64,000 nucleotides of DNA from Pseudomonas sp. 5P_3.1_Bac2 (GCF_025465995.1 NZ_JANLNY010000027.1:85679-149678), one strand, 5' to 3'; positions 1 to 8,542 are shown, counted from the first letter of the stretch. Notes: generated by a model not told the origin, from the sequence alone. Made by a program: numbers and translations.

Positions 1-26
1 TCGATCACAATAGCTGCCTCAGCCAT
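1..26 (-). CDS. rnfH: RnfH family protein (5' fragment)
   Basis: Only the first eight codons are inside the window; on the minus strand they read MAEAAIVI and then run off the left edge. The start ATG (26-24) overlaps the last codons and TGA stop of ratA. The ratA-rnfH pair with overlapping ends is the usual arrangement in gammaproteobacteria, and the MAEx(A/P)xIxxEV-like N-terminus fits RnfH (UPF0125, ubiquitin-like fold). The identification rests on position plus eight residues, so it is an inference. Confidence 0.6.
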
Positions 27-453
27 ACAGCTGCTTAGCCCGCTGGCAAAAGGCATCGACCAAGGTATTGGCCGCCTGGTTAAACAACGGTCCCAGAGTG
101 GCGCGCACCAGCGGCCCGGCATAGTCAAAGGTCAGATCCAGGCTGATCTTGCAGGCCTTATCGCCCAGCGCTTTAAATTCCCACTGACCGAACAGCTGAG
201 TGAACGGCCCCTCTTCCAGATTGAGCTGGATGGAGGTACCTGGCACCAAGGTATTGGCCGTGACAAAACGCGAACTAAGCCCGCCCTTGGCCACCTCTAA
301 ACTGGCGCGCATATGCGTCTCACTGGCTTCGAGCACGCTACTGGCCGAACACCAGGGAAGAAATTGCGGGTAGCTGGCCACATCATTGACCAGATCAAAC
401 AGCGCCTGGGCCGGGTATGGCAGCAGCGCAGAACGCTGGATATGGGTACTCAT
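19..453 (-). CDS. ratA: RatA/Coq10-like START-domain protein
   Basis: A 144-residue SRPBCC/START-fold protein (Polyketide_cyc2 family), the bacterial counterpart of Coq10. The family has been linked to ubiquinone binding, and in E. coli as RatA to interference with 70S ribosome association. The body matches the family: SALLPYPAQALFDLVNDVASYPQFLPWC at the N-terminus (pocket entrance) and a C-terminal helix LFNQAANTLVDAFCQRA. The ATG at 453 is preferred over an in-frame GTG at 468 because the family begins MSTHIxRSALL; the Shine-Dalgarno is weak for both. rnfH follows with an 8-bp overlap, so the two are probably co-transcribed. It is divergent from smpB, as in most Pseudomonas genomes. Confidence 0.9.
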   Translation of the reverse strand: MSTHIQRSALLPYPAQALFDLVNDVASYPQFLPWCSASSVLEASETHMRASLEVAKGGLSSRFVTANTLVPGTSIQLNLEEGPFTQLFGQWEFKALGDKACKISLDLTFDYAGPLVRATLGPLFNQAANTLVDAFCQRAKQLYG

Positions 454-710
454 AAACAACCATTTCACTTAAGCAGGTGCAGATCAGCATAGCTGCCGAG
501 ACTGCGGACAGGGTCGAAGCACTTAGCCCAACCACGAGAAATCAGGCACTGCCGAGCAAAGCTTAATGCCACCCTTACACACGAGTAGCAGCCGAGGGAA
601 CGGCAGTGGCGCTAATAATACCCAGCTAAGGCGCGCTTAACCATTTTCACGCAAGCCCTAGGCGTGTGCATTGCCACTCGCCACACATAGCGTTAGGCGC
701 GATGACTGCC

Positions 711-716
711 TATAAT
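711..716 (+). promoter_or_regulatory. -10 hexamer TATAAT in front of smpB
   Basis: A perfect TATAAT lies only nine bases before the smpB ATG at 726. Initiation about seven bases downstream would leave a leader of a few bases at most. There is no good TTGACA at 17 bp spacing and no Shine-Dalgarno before the ATG. The hexamer is seen directly; promoter function is inferred. Confidence 0.5.
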
Positions 717-725
717 GCGCGCCCT

Positions 726-1208
726 ATGGCTAAACAAAAGAAACATCCGCAAGGCAACATCGCTCAAAACAAAAAGGCGATGCATGACTATTTCGTCGAA
801 TCCAAGTTCGAGGCGGGCTTGGTCCTGTCTGGCTGGGAAGTGAAGAGTCTGCGCGCTGGCAAAGCTCAGTTAGTCGACAGCTACGTGCTGCTCAAAGACG
901 ACGAAGCTTGGCTGATGGGCTGCCACATCACCCCGCTGAAAACCGCCAGCACCCACGTGATTGCCGACCCTACGCGCACACGCAAGCTGCTGCTGAACAA
1001 GCGCGAGCTGAATAAGCTATTTGGCTCCGTGCAGCAGAAGGGCTACACCTGCGTGGCCCTGTCGCTGTATTGGAAGGCGCACCTGGTCAAATGCGAAATT
1101 GCCCTGGCTAAGGGTAAAAAAGATTTCGATAAACGCCACACCCTGAAAGAGCGCGACGCCGACCGCGAAGTGCAGCGCGTGATGCGCAACAAAGGCAAGG
1201 ACGACTAA
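726..1208 (+). CDS. smpB: SsrA-binding protein SmpB
   Basis: A 160-residue tmRNA-binding protein that brings tmRNA to stalled ribosomes for trans-translation. The OB-fold core is clear: MAKQKKHPQGNIAQNKKA, then HDYFVESKFEAGLVLSGWEVKSLR, then QLVDSYV, and a basic C-terminal tail (KGKKDFDKRHTLKERDADRE) that enters the decoding centre in the family. The frame stays open upstream to 666 with an ATG at 702, but family alignments begin at MAKQ (726). Its RNA partner ssrA is in the same window, 29 kb downstream, rather than adjacent. A bidirectional terminator follows the stop. Confidence 0.97.
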   Translation: MAKQKKHPQGNIAQNKKAMHDYFVESKFEAGLVLSGWEVKSLRAGKAQLVDSYVLLKDDEAWLMGCHITPLKTASTHVIADPTRTRKLLLNKRELNKLFGSVQQKGYTCVALSLYWKAHLVKCEIALAKGKKDFDKRHTLKERDADREVQRVMRNKGKDD

Positions 1209-1228
1209 CGCCCGCTTGCGCCATACCC

Positions 1229-1252
1229 AACGCCCCGCTGATGCGGGGCGTT
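1229..1252. terminator. Bidirectional terminator between smpB and the LysE gene
   Basis: Perfect stem AACGCCCCGC / GCGGGGCGTT with a TGAT loop, lying between two convergent genes. T-rich sequence follows on the plus strand. Confidence 0.75.
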
Positions 1253-1262
1253 GTCGTTAGAG

Positions 1263-1892
1263 CTAGTTGAGTTTGGTCAGCGCCAGCTTGATCCCCAAGC
1301 CCACCAGCACTACGCCCATCAAACGATCGAACCAGTGCCCCAAGCGGGCAAAGCCTGCGCGCACGCGCTGCTGACTGAACACTTGAGCGACCATGCAAAA
1401 CCACAGCGCCGTGGCGGCAACCAGATACAGACCGTAGCCGCCCTGCACCAGCAGCGGCGTGTGCGGATCAATCACCACAGTGAACAGCGACAGGAAGAAC
1501 AGCGTCGCTTTAGGGTTCAAGCCGTTGGTCACAAAGCCTGCGATAAACGCCGCCCGGGGCGAGCGCTGACCGACTTCACGGGCAATCTCCTCGCCATCAT
1601 TGCTCGCCGGCTTAGCCCGCAGCGCCTTGATGCCGATGTAAACCAAGTAGGCCGCAGCCAACCACTTGAGCAGGTTAAACAGCACGATCGACTGCGACAC
1701 GATCAAGCCGATCCCCAGCAGCGAGTAAGCAACATGGATGCTAATGCCGCAGCCCACCCCTAAAGCGCAGAACATCCCGCAGCGCCGTCCATAGCCAACA
1801 CTTTCGCGTACCACCACGGCAAAGTCCGGGCCCGGACTGGCCACCGCCAACAGATGAATCAATGCCACCGCGAAAAACTCATTCCAGTACAT
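1263..1892 (-). CDS. LysE/RhtB family amino-acid exporter
   Basis: A 209-residue inner-membrane exporter of the LysE/RhtB superfamily, which moves amino acids or derivatives such as homoserine lactone outward. The signature ASPGPDFAVVVRESVGYGRR follows the first membrane segment, and about six hydrophobic segments are visible, including WLAAAYLVYIGIKALRA and FIAGFVTNGLNPKATLFFLSLF (the NPK motif of the family). The frame is open to 2006, but the first 38 residues are Cys-rich and non-homologous; the ATG at 1892 (MYWNEFFAVALIHLLAVASPGPD) gives the standard length. The substrate cannot be told. It is transcribed divergently from the dehydrogenase at 1971, with 78 bp between them. Confidence 0.88.
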   Translation of the reverse strand: MYWNEFFAVALIHLLAVASPGPDFAVVVRESVGYGRRCGMFCALGVGCGISIHVAYSLLGIGLIVSQSIVLFNLLKWLAAAYLVYIGIKALRAKPASNDGEEIAREVGQRSPRAAFIAGFVTNGLNPKATLFFLSLFTVVIDPHTPLLVQGGYGLYLVAATALWFCMVAQVFSQQRVRAGFARLGHWFDRLMGVVLVGLGIKLALTKLN

Positions 1893-1970
1893 GCTCTGCG
1901 CGACCTCAAAATTAATCTGGTAGGCTGACAAACATACCTCAGGCGCCAACCCGCAGGATAGACAGCAGCA

Positions 1971-2936
1971 ATGACTCAGCCCACTCAAGCCGTATTTCTC
2001 GACCACGCATCGCTGGACCTCGGCGATCTTGATTTACAAGCCCTTGAGCAGTGCTTTAGCCAGCTCAAACGCTACCCGCAAACCAGCGCGGCACAAGTCA
2101 TTGAACGCCTGCAAGACATTCAGGTGGCGATCACCAATAAGGTGCCCATGACGGCCGAAGTGTTTGCCGCCTGCCCCGACCTTAAGCTGGTACTGATTAC
2201 TGCAACAGGCACCAATCTCATTGACCTGCCAGCCGCCCGTGCCCACGGCGTCACCGTGTGCAATTGCCAGGGCTATGGCACGCCGTCGGTGGCGCAGCAC
2301 ACCTTGATGCTGCTGCTCGCGCTAGCCACCCGTCTAAGCGACTACCAAACCGATATTCGCGCCGGGGCCTGGCAACAGGCTCAGCAATTCTGCTTGCTTG
2401 ATCATCCGATCATCGAGCTGCACGGTAAGACCTTAGGACTGCTGGGCCACGGTGAGCTGGGCAGCGCGGTGGCATGCCTGGCCGAAGCCTTTGGTATGCG
2501 CGTCGTACTCGGCCAACTGCCAGGACGGCCGGCGCGGCCTGACCGTTTGCCATTGGATGAGTTGCTGTCACAGGTTGACGCCCTCACCCTGCACTGCCCG
2601 TTGAATGAACACACCCGCGACCTGATCGGCGCCCGCGAACTGCGCCTGATGAAGCCACAAGCCCTGCTGATCAACACCGCCCGGGGCGGCCTAATCAACG
2701 AGCAAGCCTTGGCCGACGCCCTGCGCGCCGGCCTGCTCGGCGGCGCCGCCACCGACGTGCTCAGCCAAGAACCTCCGCGTGACGGCAACCCCCTGCTGGC
2801 TGCCGATATTCCGCGGCTGATCATCACTCCGCACAGCGCCTGGGGCAGCCGTGAAGCACGGCAGCGCATCGTCACTCAACTCACTGAAAATGCCCGCAGC
2901 TTTTTTGCCGGCGACCCGCAGCGCGTAGTCAGCTAA
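1971..2936 (+). CDS. D-2-hydroxyacid dehydrogenase (glycerate/hydroxypyruvate type)
   Basis: A 321-residue NAD(P)-dependent D-isomer specific 2-hydroxyacid dehydrogenase. The Rossmann motif is GHGELG at about residues 159-164. The catalytic triad is recognisable as Arg238 (NTARGGL), Glu267 (SQEPP) and His288 (TPHSAWGS). Overall it resembles HprA-like hydroxypyruvate/glyoxylate reductases more than lactate or PdxB enzymes; the exact substrate is inferred. GELG with Glu in the third variable position is slightly unusual for the dinucleotide motif. The next gene, rsmC, starts 26 bp after the stop, so the two may share a transcript. Confidence 0.9.
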   Translation: MTQPTQAVFLDHASLDLGDLDLQALEQCFSQLKRYPQTSAAQVIERLQDIQVAITNKVPMTAEVFAACPDLKLVLITATGTNLIDLPAARAHGVTVCNCQGYGTPSVAQHTLMLLLALATRLSDYQTDIRAGAWQQAQQFCLLDHPIIELHGKTLGLLGHGELGSAVACLAEAFGMRVVLGQLPGRPARPDRLPLDELLSQVDALTLHCPLNEHTRDLIGARELRLMKPQALLINTARGGLINEQALADALRAGLLGGAATDVLSQEPPRDGNPLLAADIPRLIITPHSAWGSREARQRIVTQLTENARSFFAGDPQRVVS

Positions 2937-2962
2937 GCTAGGCGATTTTCTCGAGGACGCTT

Positions 2963-3961
2963 ATGGACCCGCGCAGCGAAGTCTTGCTACGCCAGGCCGA
3001 ATTATTCCAGGGCCCGCTCTTGCTCGCGGGTCTGGCGGCGGATGATCTGCTCGGCGAACTGCCGCAAGCCCATGGCTGGAGCTGGCACGCCGGCGATCAC
3101 GCACAACTCAATGCGCGCTTTAGCGGGCGCTGCCATTACGGCACCGAGGCCGGGCCGGCAGAATTTGCCAGCGCCGTGTTGTTTCTACCCAAGTCCCGCG
3201 AGCTCACCGACTATTTACTCGCCTGCCTGGCCGCCCAGTTACCCGGGGGCTTGCTCTATTTAGTCGGTGAGAAACGTGCGGGCATCGAACGTGCCGCCAA
3301 GCAACTGAGCAGCTACGGGCGTGCCCGCAAGCTTGATAGCGCGCGCCATTGCCAACTCTGGCAAGTACGGGTTGAGCACTGCCCTGCCAAGCCCGACCTG
3401 AATAGCCTGGCTCAGCGCTACGAACTGCCACTGGCCGATGGCCCGCTAACAGTGATGAGCCTACCCGGCGTATTCAGCCATGGCCGCCTGGATGTCGGCA
3501 GCGCTCTGCTGCTGCAACACTTAGACAACCTGCCCAGCGGCCATCTGCTCGACTTCGGCTGCGGCGCAGGCGTGCTCGGCGCGGTGCTCAAACGCCGCTA
3601 TCCACACTGCCAAGTCAGCATGCTGGATGTCGATGCCTTCGCCATCGCCAGCAGCCGCCTGACCTTGGCCGCTAACGGTTTAGAGGCGCAAGTACTGGCC
3701 GGGGATGGCATCAACGCGGCCCCCAGCGGCCTTAGCTTGATTCTCAGCAACCCACCCTTTCATCAGGGTGTACACACCCACTACCAGGCCTGCGAACAAC
3801 TGCTGCGCCAGGCCCGCCTGCACTTGGCCAGCAAAGGTGAACTACGGCTGGTGGCCAACAGTTTCCTGCGTTACCCGCCGCTGATCGAAGAGCATCTGGG
3901 CCCCTGCCAAACCCTGGCGCAAGACAAGGGCTTTAGCATTTACCGTGCGGTGAAAAACTAA
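2963..3961 (+). CDS. rsmC: 16S rRNA m2G1207 methyltransferase RsmC
   Basis: A 332-residue protein with the two-domain plan of RsmC/RlmG: a degenerate N-terminal methyltransferase-like half, and a C-terminal catalytic half with SAM motif I LDFGCGAGVLGAVL (about residue 193) and the N2-guanine methylase motif SNPPFHQG. It modifies G1207 of 16S rRNA in the small subunit; length and motifs fit the family. A Shine-Dalgarno (GAGGA) lies five bases before the ATG. Paralogues such as RlmG share this plan, but the PFHQGVHT surroundings and length favour RsmC. Confidence 0.9.
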   Translation: MDPRSEVLLRQAELFQGPLLLAGLAADDLLGELPQAHGWSWHAGDHAQLNARFSGRCHYGTEAGPAEFASAVLFLPKSRELTDYLLACLAAQLPGGLLYLVGEKRAGIERAAKQLSSYGRARKLDSARHCQLWQVRVEHCPAKPDLNSLAQRYELPLADGPLTVMSLPGVFSHGRLDVGSALLLQHLDNLPSGHLLDFGCGAGVLGAVLKRRYPHCQVSMLDVDAFAIASSRLTLAANGLEAQVLAGDGINAAPSGLSLILSNPPFHQGVHTHYQACEQLLRQARLHLASKGELRLVANSFLRYPPLIEEHLGPCQTLAQDKGFSIYRAVKN

Positions 3962-4005
3962 CCGAGGGCTTGCCCTAAGTCCTGCACGCGGGCAGAATAG
4001 GCCCC

Positions 4006-4198
4006 GTCCTAGGGGAGTAGTCTCCCGCGAGCGCCCGCTCGCCCGGTACGCGTCAACATACTTGCTCCGCAGAGCATGGCGCATACGACCAAGGCCTTTA
4101 CCGAAGGGCCTGCGGTTTGACCAGACCTATGACACGCACACCTTACCCGGGGCGGGGAGGCTGTACGTGTCATAGCCGTGTTGACCCGCCCCTATAGG
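4006..4198 (+). promoter_or_regulatory. yybP-ykoY (manganese) riboswitch
   Basis: The leader contains the conserved L1/L3 segments of the yybP-ykoY class: GGGGAGTAG (4012-4020) and GTCAACATACTTG (from about 4052), followed by a GACCAGACC-like 3' segment. A P1 helix is visible as GTCCTAGG (4006-4013) with CCTATGAC (4126-4133), one mismatch. Downstream is a 10-bp perfect stem CTATGACACG (4127-4136)/CGTGTCATAG (4166-4175) that would compete with P1. A GGGGCGGG (4149-4156)/CCCGCCCC (4185-4192) stem reaches close to the AGGA Shine-Dalgarno. The class senses Mn2+, and the gene behind it is a UPF0016/GDT1 exporter, a known pairing. Which fold is the off state is not decided. Confidence 0.85.
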
Positions 4199-4205
4199 AA
4201 GCTTG

Positions 4206-4790
4206 ATGTTTGAATCCCTATTTGTACCCACAGGTATCGTCGCCCTCGCTGAGATTGGCGACAAAACACAACTGCTTGCGTTACTGCTGGCAGCGCGTTT
4301 TCGCAAACCCCTGCCGATCATTCTCGGCATCATCGTGGCGACCATTGCCAACCACTTTGTCGCCGGTGCTGTAGGCAACTGGGTGGCGAGCTTCTTCTCG
4401 CCAGCCACTCTTAGCTGGATTCTCGCCGCCAGCTTCGTGGCCGTCGCCCTGTGGACATTAGTGCCGGACAAACTGGACGACGATGAAAGCTCCAGCTTTA
4501 AACGCTATGGCCCCTTCCTCACGACCCTGATTGCGTTCTTCCTCGCGGAGATGGGCGACAAAACCCAAGTCGCGACAGTGATGCTGGCCGCGCAGTACCC
4601 GCACTTCATTCTGGTGGTAATCGGCACCACTCTCGGCATGTTGCTGGCCAACGTACCGGTGGTTCTGGCCGGCAACTTTGCCGCAGATCGCTTGCCGCTG
4701 ACCTTGATTCGTCGCCTCGCCGCCTGCGCCTTTGCCGCCCTGGCGGTATACGCCGGCTACCAAGCACTAAAATTTAGCGGCCTGCTGTAA
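4206..4790 (+). CDS. TMEM165/GDT1 (UPF0016) family Mn2+ exporter
   Basis: A 194-residue integral membrane protein with two homologous halves, each carrying the family signature E-x-G-D-K-T: EIGDKTQLLALLL near the N-terminus and EMGDKTQVATVML in the second half. These acidic motifs form the cation path in the GDT1/TMEM165 family; bacterial members (MneA) export Mn2+. Six or seven hydrophobic segments are present. The ATG at 4206 follows an AGGA ribosome site (4196-4199); the TTG directly before it is in frame but less likely. The Mn-type riboswitch in the leader strongly supports a manganese-efflux role. Confidence 0.92.
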   Translation: MFESLFVPTGIVALAEIGDKTQLLALLLAARFRKPLPIILGIIVATIANHFVAGAVGNWVASFFSPATLSWILAASFVAVALWTLVPDKLDDDESSSFKRYGPFLTTLIAFFLAEMGDKTQVATVMLAAQYPHFILVVIGTTLGMLLANVPVVLAGNFAADRLPLTLIRRLAACAFAALAVYAGYQALKFSGLL

Positions 4791-4796
4791 ACGCCG

Positions 4797-4821
4797 AAAA
4801 ATGCCAAGGGACTGGCATTTT
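4797..4821. terminator. Hairpin terminator after the Mn exporter gene
   Basis: Stem AAAATGCCA/TGGCATTTT with a six-base loop; A- and T-rich flanks on both strands. Confidence 0.75.
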
Positions 4822-4895
4822 GCCAACCTTGGTCGGGCCCTTACGGCAGATTGGTGTATTACTTAATGCAGCCAATCTGTCGCAAGGAAGACTGC

Positions 4896-5339
4896 ATGCC
4901 GTTGCAAGAACGCAAAAAGCTGGTGCTGCAGCACATCGCCCTAAGCTGGAATAAGGGCCGCACAGCCCTAGCCGAGCATCTGCACAGCCCGGACTTCATC
5001 TACAAAAGCGCCTTTGTCAGCCAACCCCTTAACAGCACCGGCTTTGCCAAGTTAATCAGCGAAGTGCGTGACGCCATGCCTGACATCGAAGTGGTGGTGG
5101 AGGAATGCATCGCCGAAGGCTCCAAAGTGGTGACGTGGAGCACCATGATCGGCACCCTCAGCAAGCCCGCTTTCGGCTTGCCGGCCAGTGACAAAGTGCT
5201 GAGTATCGCCGCCATGGCCTTCTGGACCTTCAACCCAAGCAACCAGATCGAAGAAATCTGCACCATCTTTGATATGGAAAGCCTGCGCGCGCAGCTAGGG
5301 CTCAGCGCACAAACCTACGCGGCGAAAGCCCTGCCTTAA
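4896..5339 (+). CDS. SnoaL-like / ester cyclase family protein
   Basis: A 147-residue protein of the SnoaL-like (NTF2 fold) superfamily. The pattern VLQHIALSWNKGRTALAEHLHSPDFIYKSA...FAKLISEVRDAMPDIEVVVEECIAEGSKVVTWSTMIGTLSKPAFGLPASDK matches the alpha+beta cone of ester-cyclase/steroid-isomerase-like proteins, whose substrates are usually unknown. ATG 4896 has a strong AAGGAAG site five bases upstream; an in-frame ATG at 4866 lacks one. It stands alone, convergent with the M48 protease gene. Function beyond the fold is not predictable. Confidence 0.82.
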   Translation: MPLQERKKLVLQHIALSWNKGRTALAEHLHSPDFIYKSAFVSQPLNSTGFAKLISEVRDAMPDIEVVVEECIAEGSKVVTWSTMIGTLSKPAFGLPASDKVLSIAAMAFWTFNPSNQIEEICTIFDMESLRAQLGLSAQTYAAKALP

Positions 5340-5356
5340 GTCTCGACGTGCCTGAC

Positions 5357-6169
5357 TTAGCGCGCCTGTTGGTACAACGGCATGACTTTGGGGATGGCCG
5401 CTTGCAAGGCGCTGATGCGATTGCTCGATGACGGGTGGGTGCTCATAAACTCCGGGCTGGAGCCGGCACTGGCAGAAGCCATTTTTTGCCACAGGGTTAC
5501 CGCGGCATTGGGGTCATAGCCCGCCCGCGCGGCCAGCTCCAGACCGATCAAGTCGGCCTCATTTTCATTGGCCCGGCTATTGGGCAAGGTCATCCCGTAC
5601 TGCACCGCGGCGTCAGCCAGGGCCATGCTGTCGGCACCCAAGCCGAGCAACGCACCGGCACCTTTTTTCGTCAGCTCAATGCCGTAGGCCTTGGACATCG
5701 CCTCACGCCCATGCTCACGTAAGGCATGGGCGATCTCATGGCCCATCACCGCCGCAATTTCATCATCGCTAAGGTTGAGTTTGTCGATGATCCCGGTATA
5801 GAAAATAATCTTGCCGCCGGGGCCACAGTTGGCGTTGAGCTCATCGCTCTTAATCAGGTTGACCTGCCAATCCCACTGCGCAGCATCCGGGCGGAACACC
5901 GTGGCCTGCTTGATCAGGCGATCAGCAATGGCCTGTAAACGCTTGGCATTGGCGCTGGAATTATCCAACTCACCTTTATTAGACGCGGTACTTACCGTCT
6001 CTTGGTAAGACTGGGCGTACATCTGATTGACTTCATCGGTCGACAACATACTGAACATATATTGCTTGCGCTCAACCCCTACGGCCCCGCCACTGGTGGT
6101 GTTGACCGCCTGGCAAGCAGCCAAGGTTAGGGCTGTACCCAGCACAGCCGCCGCAGATAAATGTCGCAT
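5357..6169 (-). CDS. M48 family zinc metalloprotease lipoprotein
   Basis: A 270-residue M48 (LoiP/YcaL/BepA-like) peptidase. A lipoprotein signal (MRHLSAAAVLGTALTLAAC, lipobox Cys19) sends it to the envelope. The zinc site is HEIAH (residues 144-148), with the third ligand in NENEADLIGLEL; STHPSSSNRISAL near the end is typical of the family. Members degrade misfolded outer-membrane proteins; the precise target here is unknown. The start at 6169 has AGGAG eight bases upstream, so the 19 upstream in-frame codons are not used. No TPR domain follows, so it is LoiP-like rather than BepA-like. Confidence 0.92.
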   Translation of the reverse strand: MRHLSAAAVLGTALTLAACQAVNTTSGGAVGVERKQYMFSMLSTDEVNQMYAQSYQETVSTASNKGELDNSSANAKRLQAIADRLIKQATVFRPDAAQWDWQVNLIKSDELNANCGPGGKIIFYTGIIDKLNLSDDEIAAVMGHEIAHALREHGREAMSKAYGIELTKKGAGALLGLGADSMALADAAVQYGMTLPNSRANENEADLIGLELAARAGYDPNAAVTLWQKMASASAGSSPEFMSTHPSSSNRISALQAAIPKVMPLYQQAR

Positions 6170-6387
6170 CGTCCAACTCCTGAAAAAAACTGGCCTCATC
6201 CTAGTGGCCCGTCCGACGCGGAACAATCCCTAGGCGAGACTTGACGCTAGATGGCATTTTGCCTGCGCATCCAGACAAACCAGCTATGCTGGGTGTGGCA
6301 CGCTCACAGCGTCGTTCGAAAGGCCTTAATACATTGCCCGCCCTGCCGATAACAGGCGAACAGGATGTCGCCAAGATGGAGTTCTAA

Positions 6388-8526
6388 ATGCGCTTTAAGT
6401 CCATTCAGTTTTCTGTTCTCGTATTCGCCGGAGCCAGTGTGCTCGCGGTGGTCGCCGCATTGGTGCTGTATGCCCTGTTTGCCGCCTCGCACACGCAGAA
6501 ATTGGTTCACGACAGTACTCAGGGCTTGCTCCAGCAGGTTATCGAGCAGCGTCTTAGTTCGCTGGCCCAGGCCGAAGTGGCGCGTTTGGAGCATCAGTTT
6601 GATGCGCCTATGACCTTGGCCAAGTCCATCGCCACCCTCAATAGCCATATGGCGACGCAAACCGATAGCGGCAAGGCCCTCAATATGACGCGCGAGGAGC
6701 TGTCGCAGCTGGCGCGGCGCTATCTGCAAGATAATCCACACCTGCTGGATATCTACATCGGCTGGGAAGCCAATGCCTTCGACGACCAAGACAGCGTCTA
6801 TGCCGGCCTCACTGAGCAAGGCTACGACCAGACCGGGCGCTTTATGCCTTGGTGGTACCGCGACGGCAGCGAGTTGAAAGTGCTCGCCCTAGAAGCACAA
6901 GCCATGGAAAGCGAAAAGCTGCTGCCCACTGGGGTGCGTGAGGGTGAGTACTACCTGTGCGTGAAACAAAGCAAACAGCCCTGTGTGGTCGACCCTGCAT
7001 CCTATGAGTACGGCGACAAGCAAATCCTAGTGGCATCGTTCAACGCCCCGGTGTTGGTCAACGGCCAATTCAAAGGCATCGTAGGCAATGACCTGCCCCT
7101 GGACTTTATCCAGGGCCTGCTGGTTAAAGCTAACGGCAACCTGTATGACGGCGCCGGTGAAATGGCGCTGATTGCCGCCAATGGCACCCTGATCGCCGCC
7201 AGTAAAGACGCCAGTCTGATTGGCCAGCCCGCAAGCAAAACCCTCGATAGCGCCCTACTCGCCCGGATTAGCGGCGCCAAGGCCGATCAAGCGCTGATCA
7301 ACCTCAATCCAGAGCGCGAAGTTTTCGAGGTGCTGCTGCCGTTTAAAGTCTCAGGTACCGCCACCCAGTGGACCCTCGCCGTAGTGCTGCCCAGCTCAGC
7401 CGTGTTTGCTGAACTGCAAACGCTGCAACAACAACTCAGCGAGCGCGCCAACAACGACACCCTGGGCATGACCTTAGTCGGTCTGCTGATTGCAGCCATC
7501 GGCCTGCTGGTGATCTGGTTTGTCGGCTACGGCATTGCCCGCCCGCTCAAGCAAATGGTCAGCATGCTGGATGACATCGCCAAAGGTGATGGCGATCTCA
7601 CGGCCCGCTTGCAGGTGCAGCGCAGTGACGAGCTGGGGCAAATCGCCAATGGCTTCAATGCCTTCTTAAGTAAGCTGCAATTGATGATTCGCGATGTAGT
7701 GGCCTCGGTGCAGCATGTCAGCGACTCCTCCGAGCACACTGCCGATATCGCCATCCGCACCAACCAAGGCATGCAGAAACAGCTGGCCGAAATCGAGCTG
7801 GTCGCCACCGCCGTGCACGAGATGACGGCCACCGCTCAGGATGTGGCGCGCAACGCCACCCTGGCTGCGGAGTCCGCCAACAATGCCGACCTGGCCGCCA
7901 ACCAAGGCAAGCACACCGTGCAACAAACCGCCTCAGCCATCAGCGCCCTGGCCCAGGAAATGGGCCGTGCGGTGGGCGTGGTGCAAACCTTGGCCAAGGA
8001 CAGCGAAAACATTAACGCGATCCTGGTAGCCATTCGTGGCATTGCCGAGCAGACCAACCTGCTCGCGCTTAACGCCGCGATTGAAGCGGCCCGCGCCGGC
8101 GAGCAAGGGCGCGGCTTTGCTGTGGTGGCCGATGAGGTGCGTAACCTGGCACAGAAAACCCAGCAAGCCACCGAAGAAATCCAGAGCATGATCCAGCAAC
8201 TGCAAAACGGCACCCGTGAAGTGGTGCAAGTGATGGAGCAGAGCCAAGCGAAAACCAACGACAGCGTGCAACACGCCAACGAAGCGGCTAACTCGCTGGA
8301 GGCCATCACCCAGGCGGTGTCGGTGATCAACGACATGAACACCCAAATCGCCAGCGCCGCCGAGGAGCAAAGCGCAGTGGCGGAGGACATCAACCGCAAC
8401 GTCACCAACATCGGTCAAGTCGCCAACGAAGTGGCCGCCGGCGCCGACGAAGCCAGCCAGGCCAGCGCGCAGCTGACCCGCTTGGCCGAGCAGCAACGAC
8501 GGCTGATTAATCAGTTCCGCGTCTAA
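6388..8526 (+). CDS. Methyl-accepting chemotaxis protein, dCache sensor
   Basis: A 712-residue chemoreceptor. Order: short cytoplasmic start, TM1 (about 8-32), a periplasmic double-Cache region (about 35-350), TM2 (TLVGLLIAAIGLLVIWFVGYGIA), HAMP (RPLKQMVSMLDDIAKGDGDLTARL), and a methylation/signalling helix with the conserved tip EQTNLLALNAAIEAARAGEQ. The Cache ligand region contains GRFMPWWYRDG (residues 150-160), a spaced Arg/Trp/Tyr cluster in the place where dCache receptors bind small ligands. No C-terminal CheR-docking pentapeptide is visible. GGAG precedes the ATG. No chemotaxis genes are adjacent, as is normal for stand-alone Pseudomonas receptors; the ligand is unknown. Confidence 0.95.
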   Translation: MRFKSIQFSVLVFAGASVLAVVAALVLYALFAASHTQKLVHDSTQGLLQQVIEQRLSSLAQAEVARLEHQFDAPMTLAKSIATLNSHMATQTDSGKALNMTREELSQLARRYLQDNPHLLDIYIGWEANAFDDQDSVYAGLTEQGYDQTGRFMPWWYRDGSELKVLALEAQAMESEKLLPTGVREGEYYLCVKQSKQPCVVDPASYEYGDKQILVASFNAPVLVNGQFKGIVGNDLPLDFIQGLLVKANGNLYDGAGEMALIAANGTLIAASKDASLIGQPASKTLDSALLARISGAKADQALINLNPEREVFEVLLPFKVSGTATQWTLAVVLPSSAVFAELQTLQQQLSERANNDTLGMTLVGLLIAAIGLLVIWFVGYGIARPLKQMVSMLDDIAKGDGDLTARLQVQRSDELGQIANGFNAFLSKLQLMIRDVVASVQHVSDSSEHTADIAIRTNQGMQKQLAEIELVATAVHEMTATAQDVARNATLAAESANNADLAANQGKHTVQQTASAISALAQEMGRAVGVVQTLAKDSENINAILVAIRGIAEQTNLLALNAAIEAARAGEQGRGFAVVADEVRNLAQKTQQATEEIQSMIQQLQNGTREVVQVMEQSQAKTNDSVQHANEAANSLEAITQAVSVINDMNTQIASAAEEQSAVAEDINRNVTNIGQVANEVAAGADEASQASAQLTRLAEQQRRLINQFRV

Positions 8527-8542
8527 GCCCAAGGGCTCAAGC

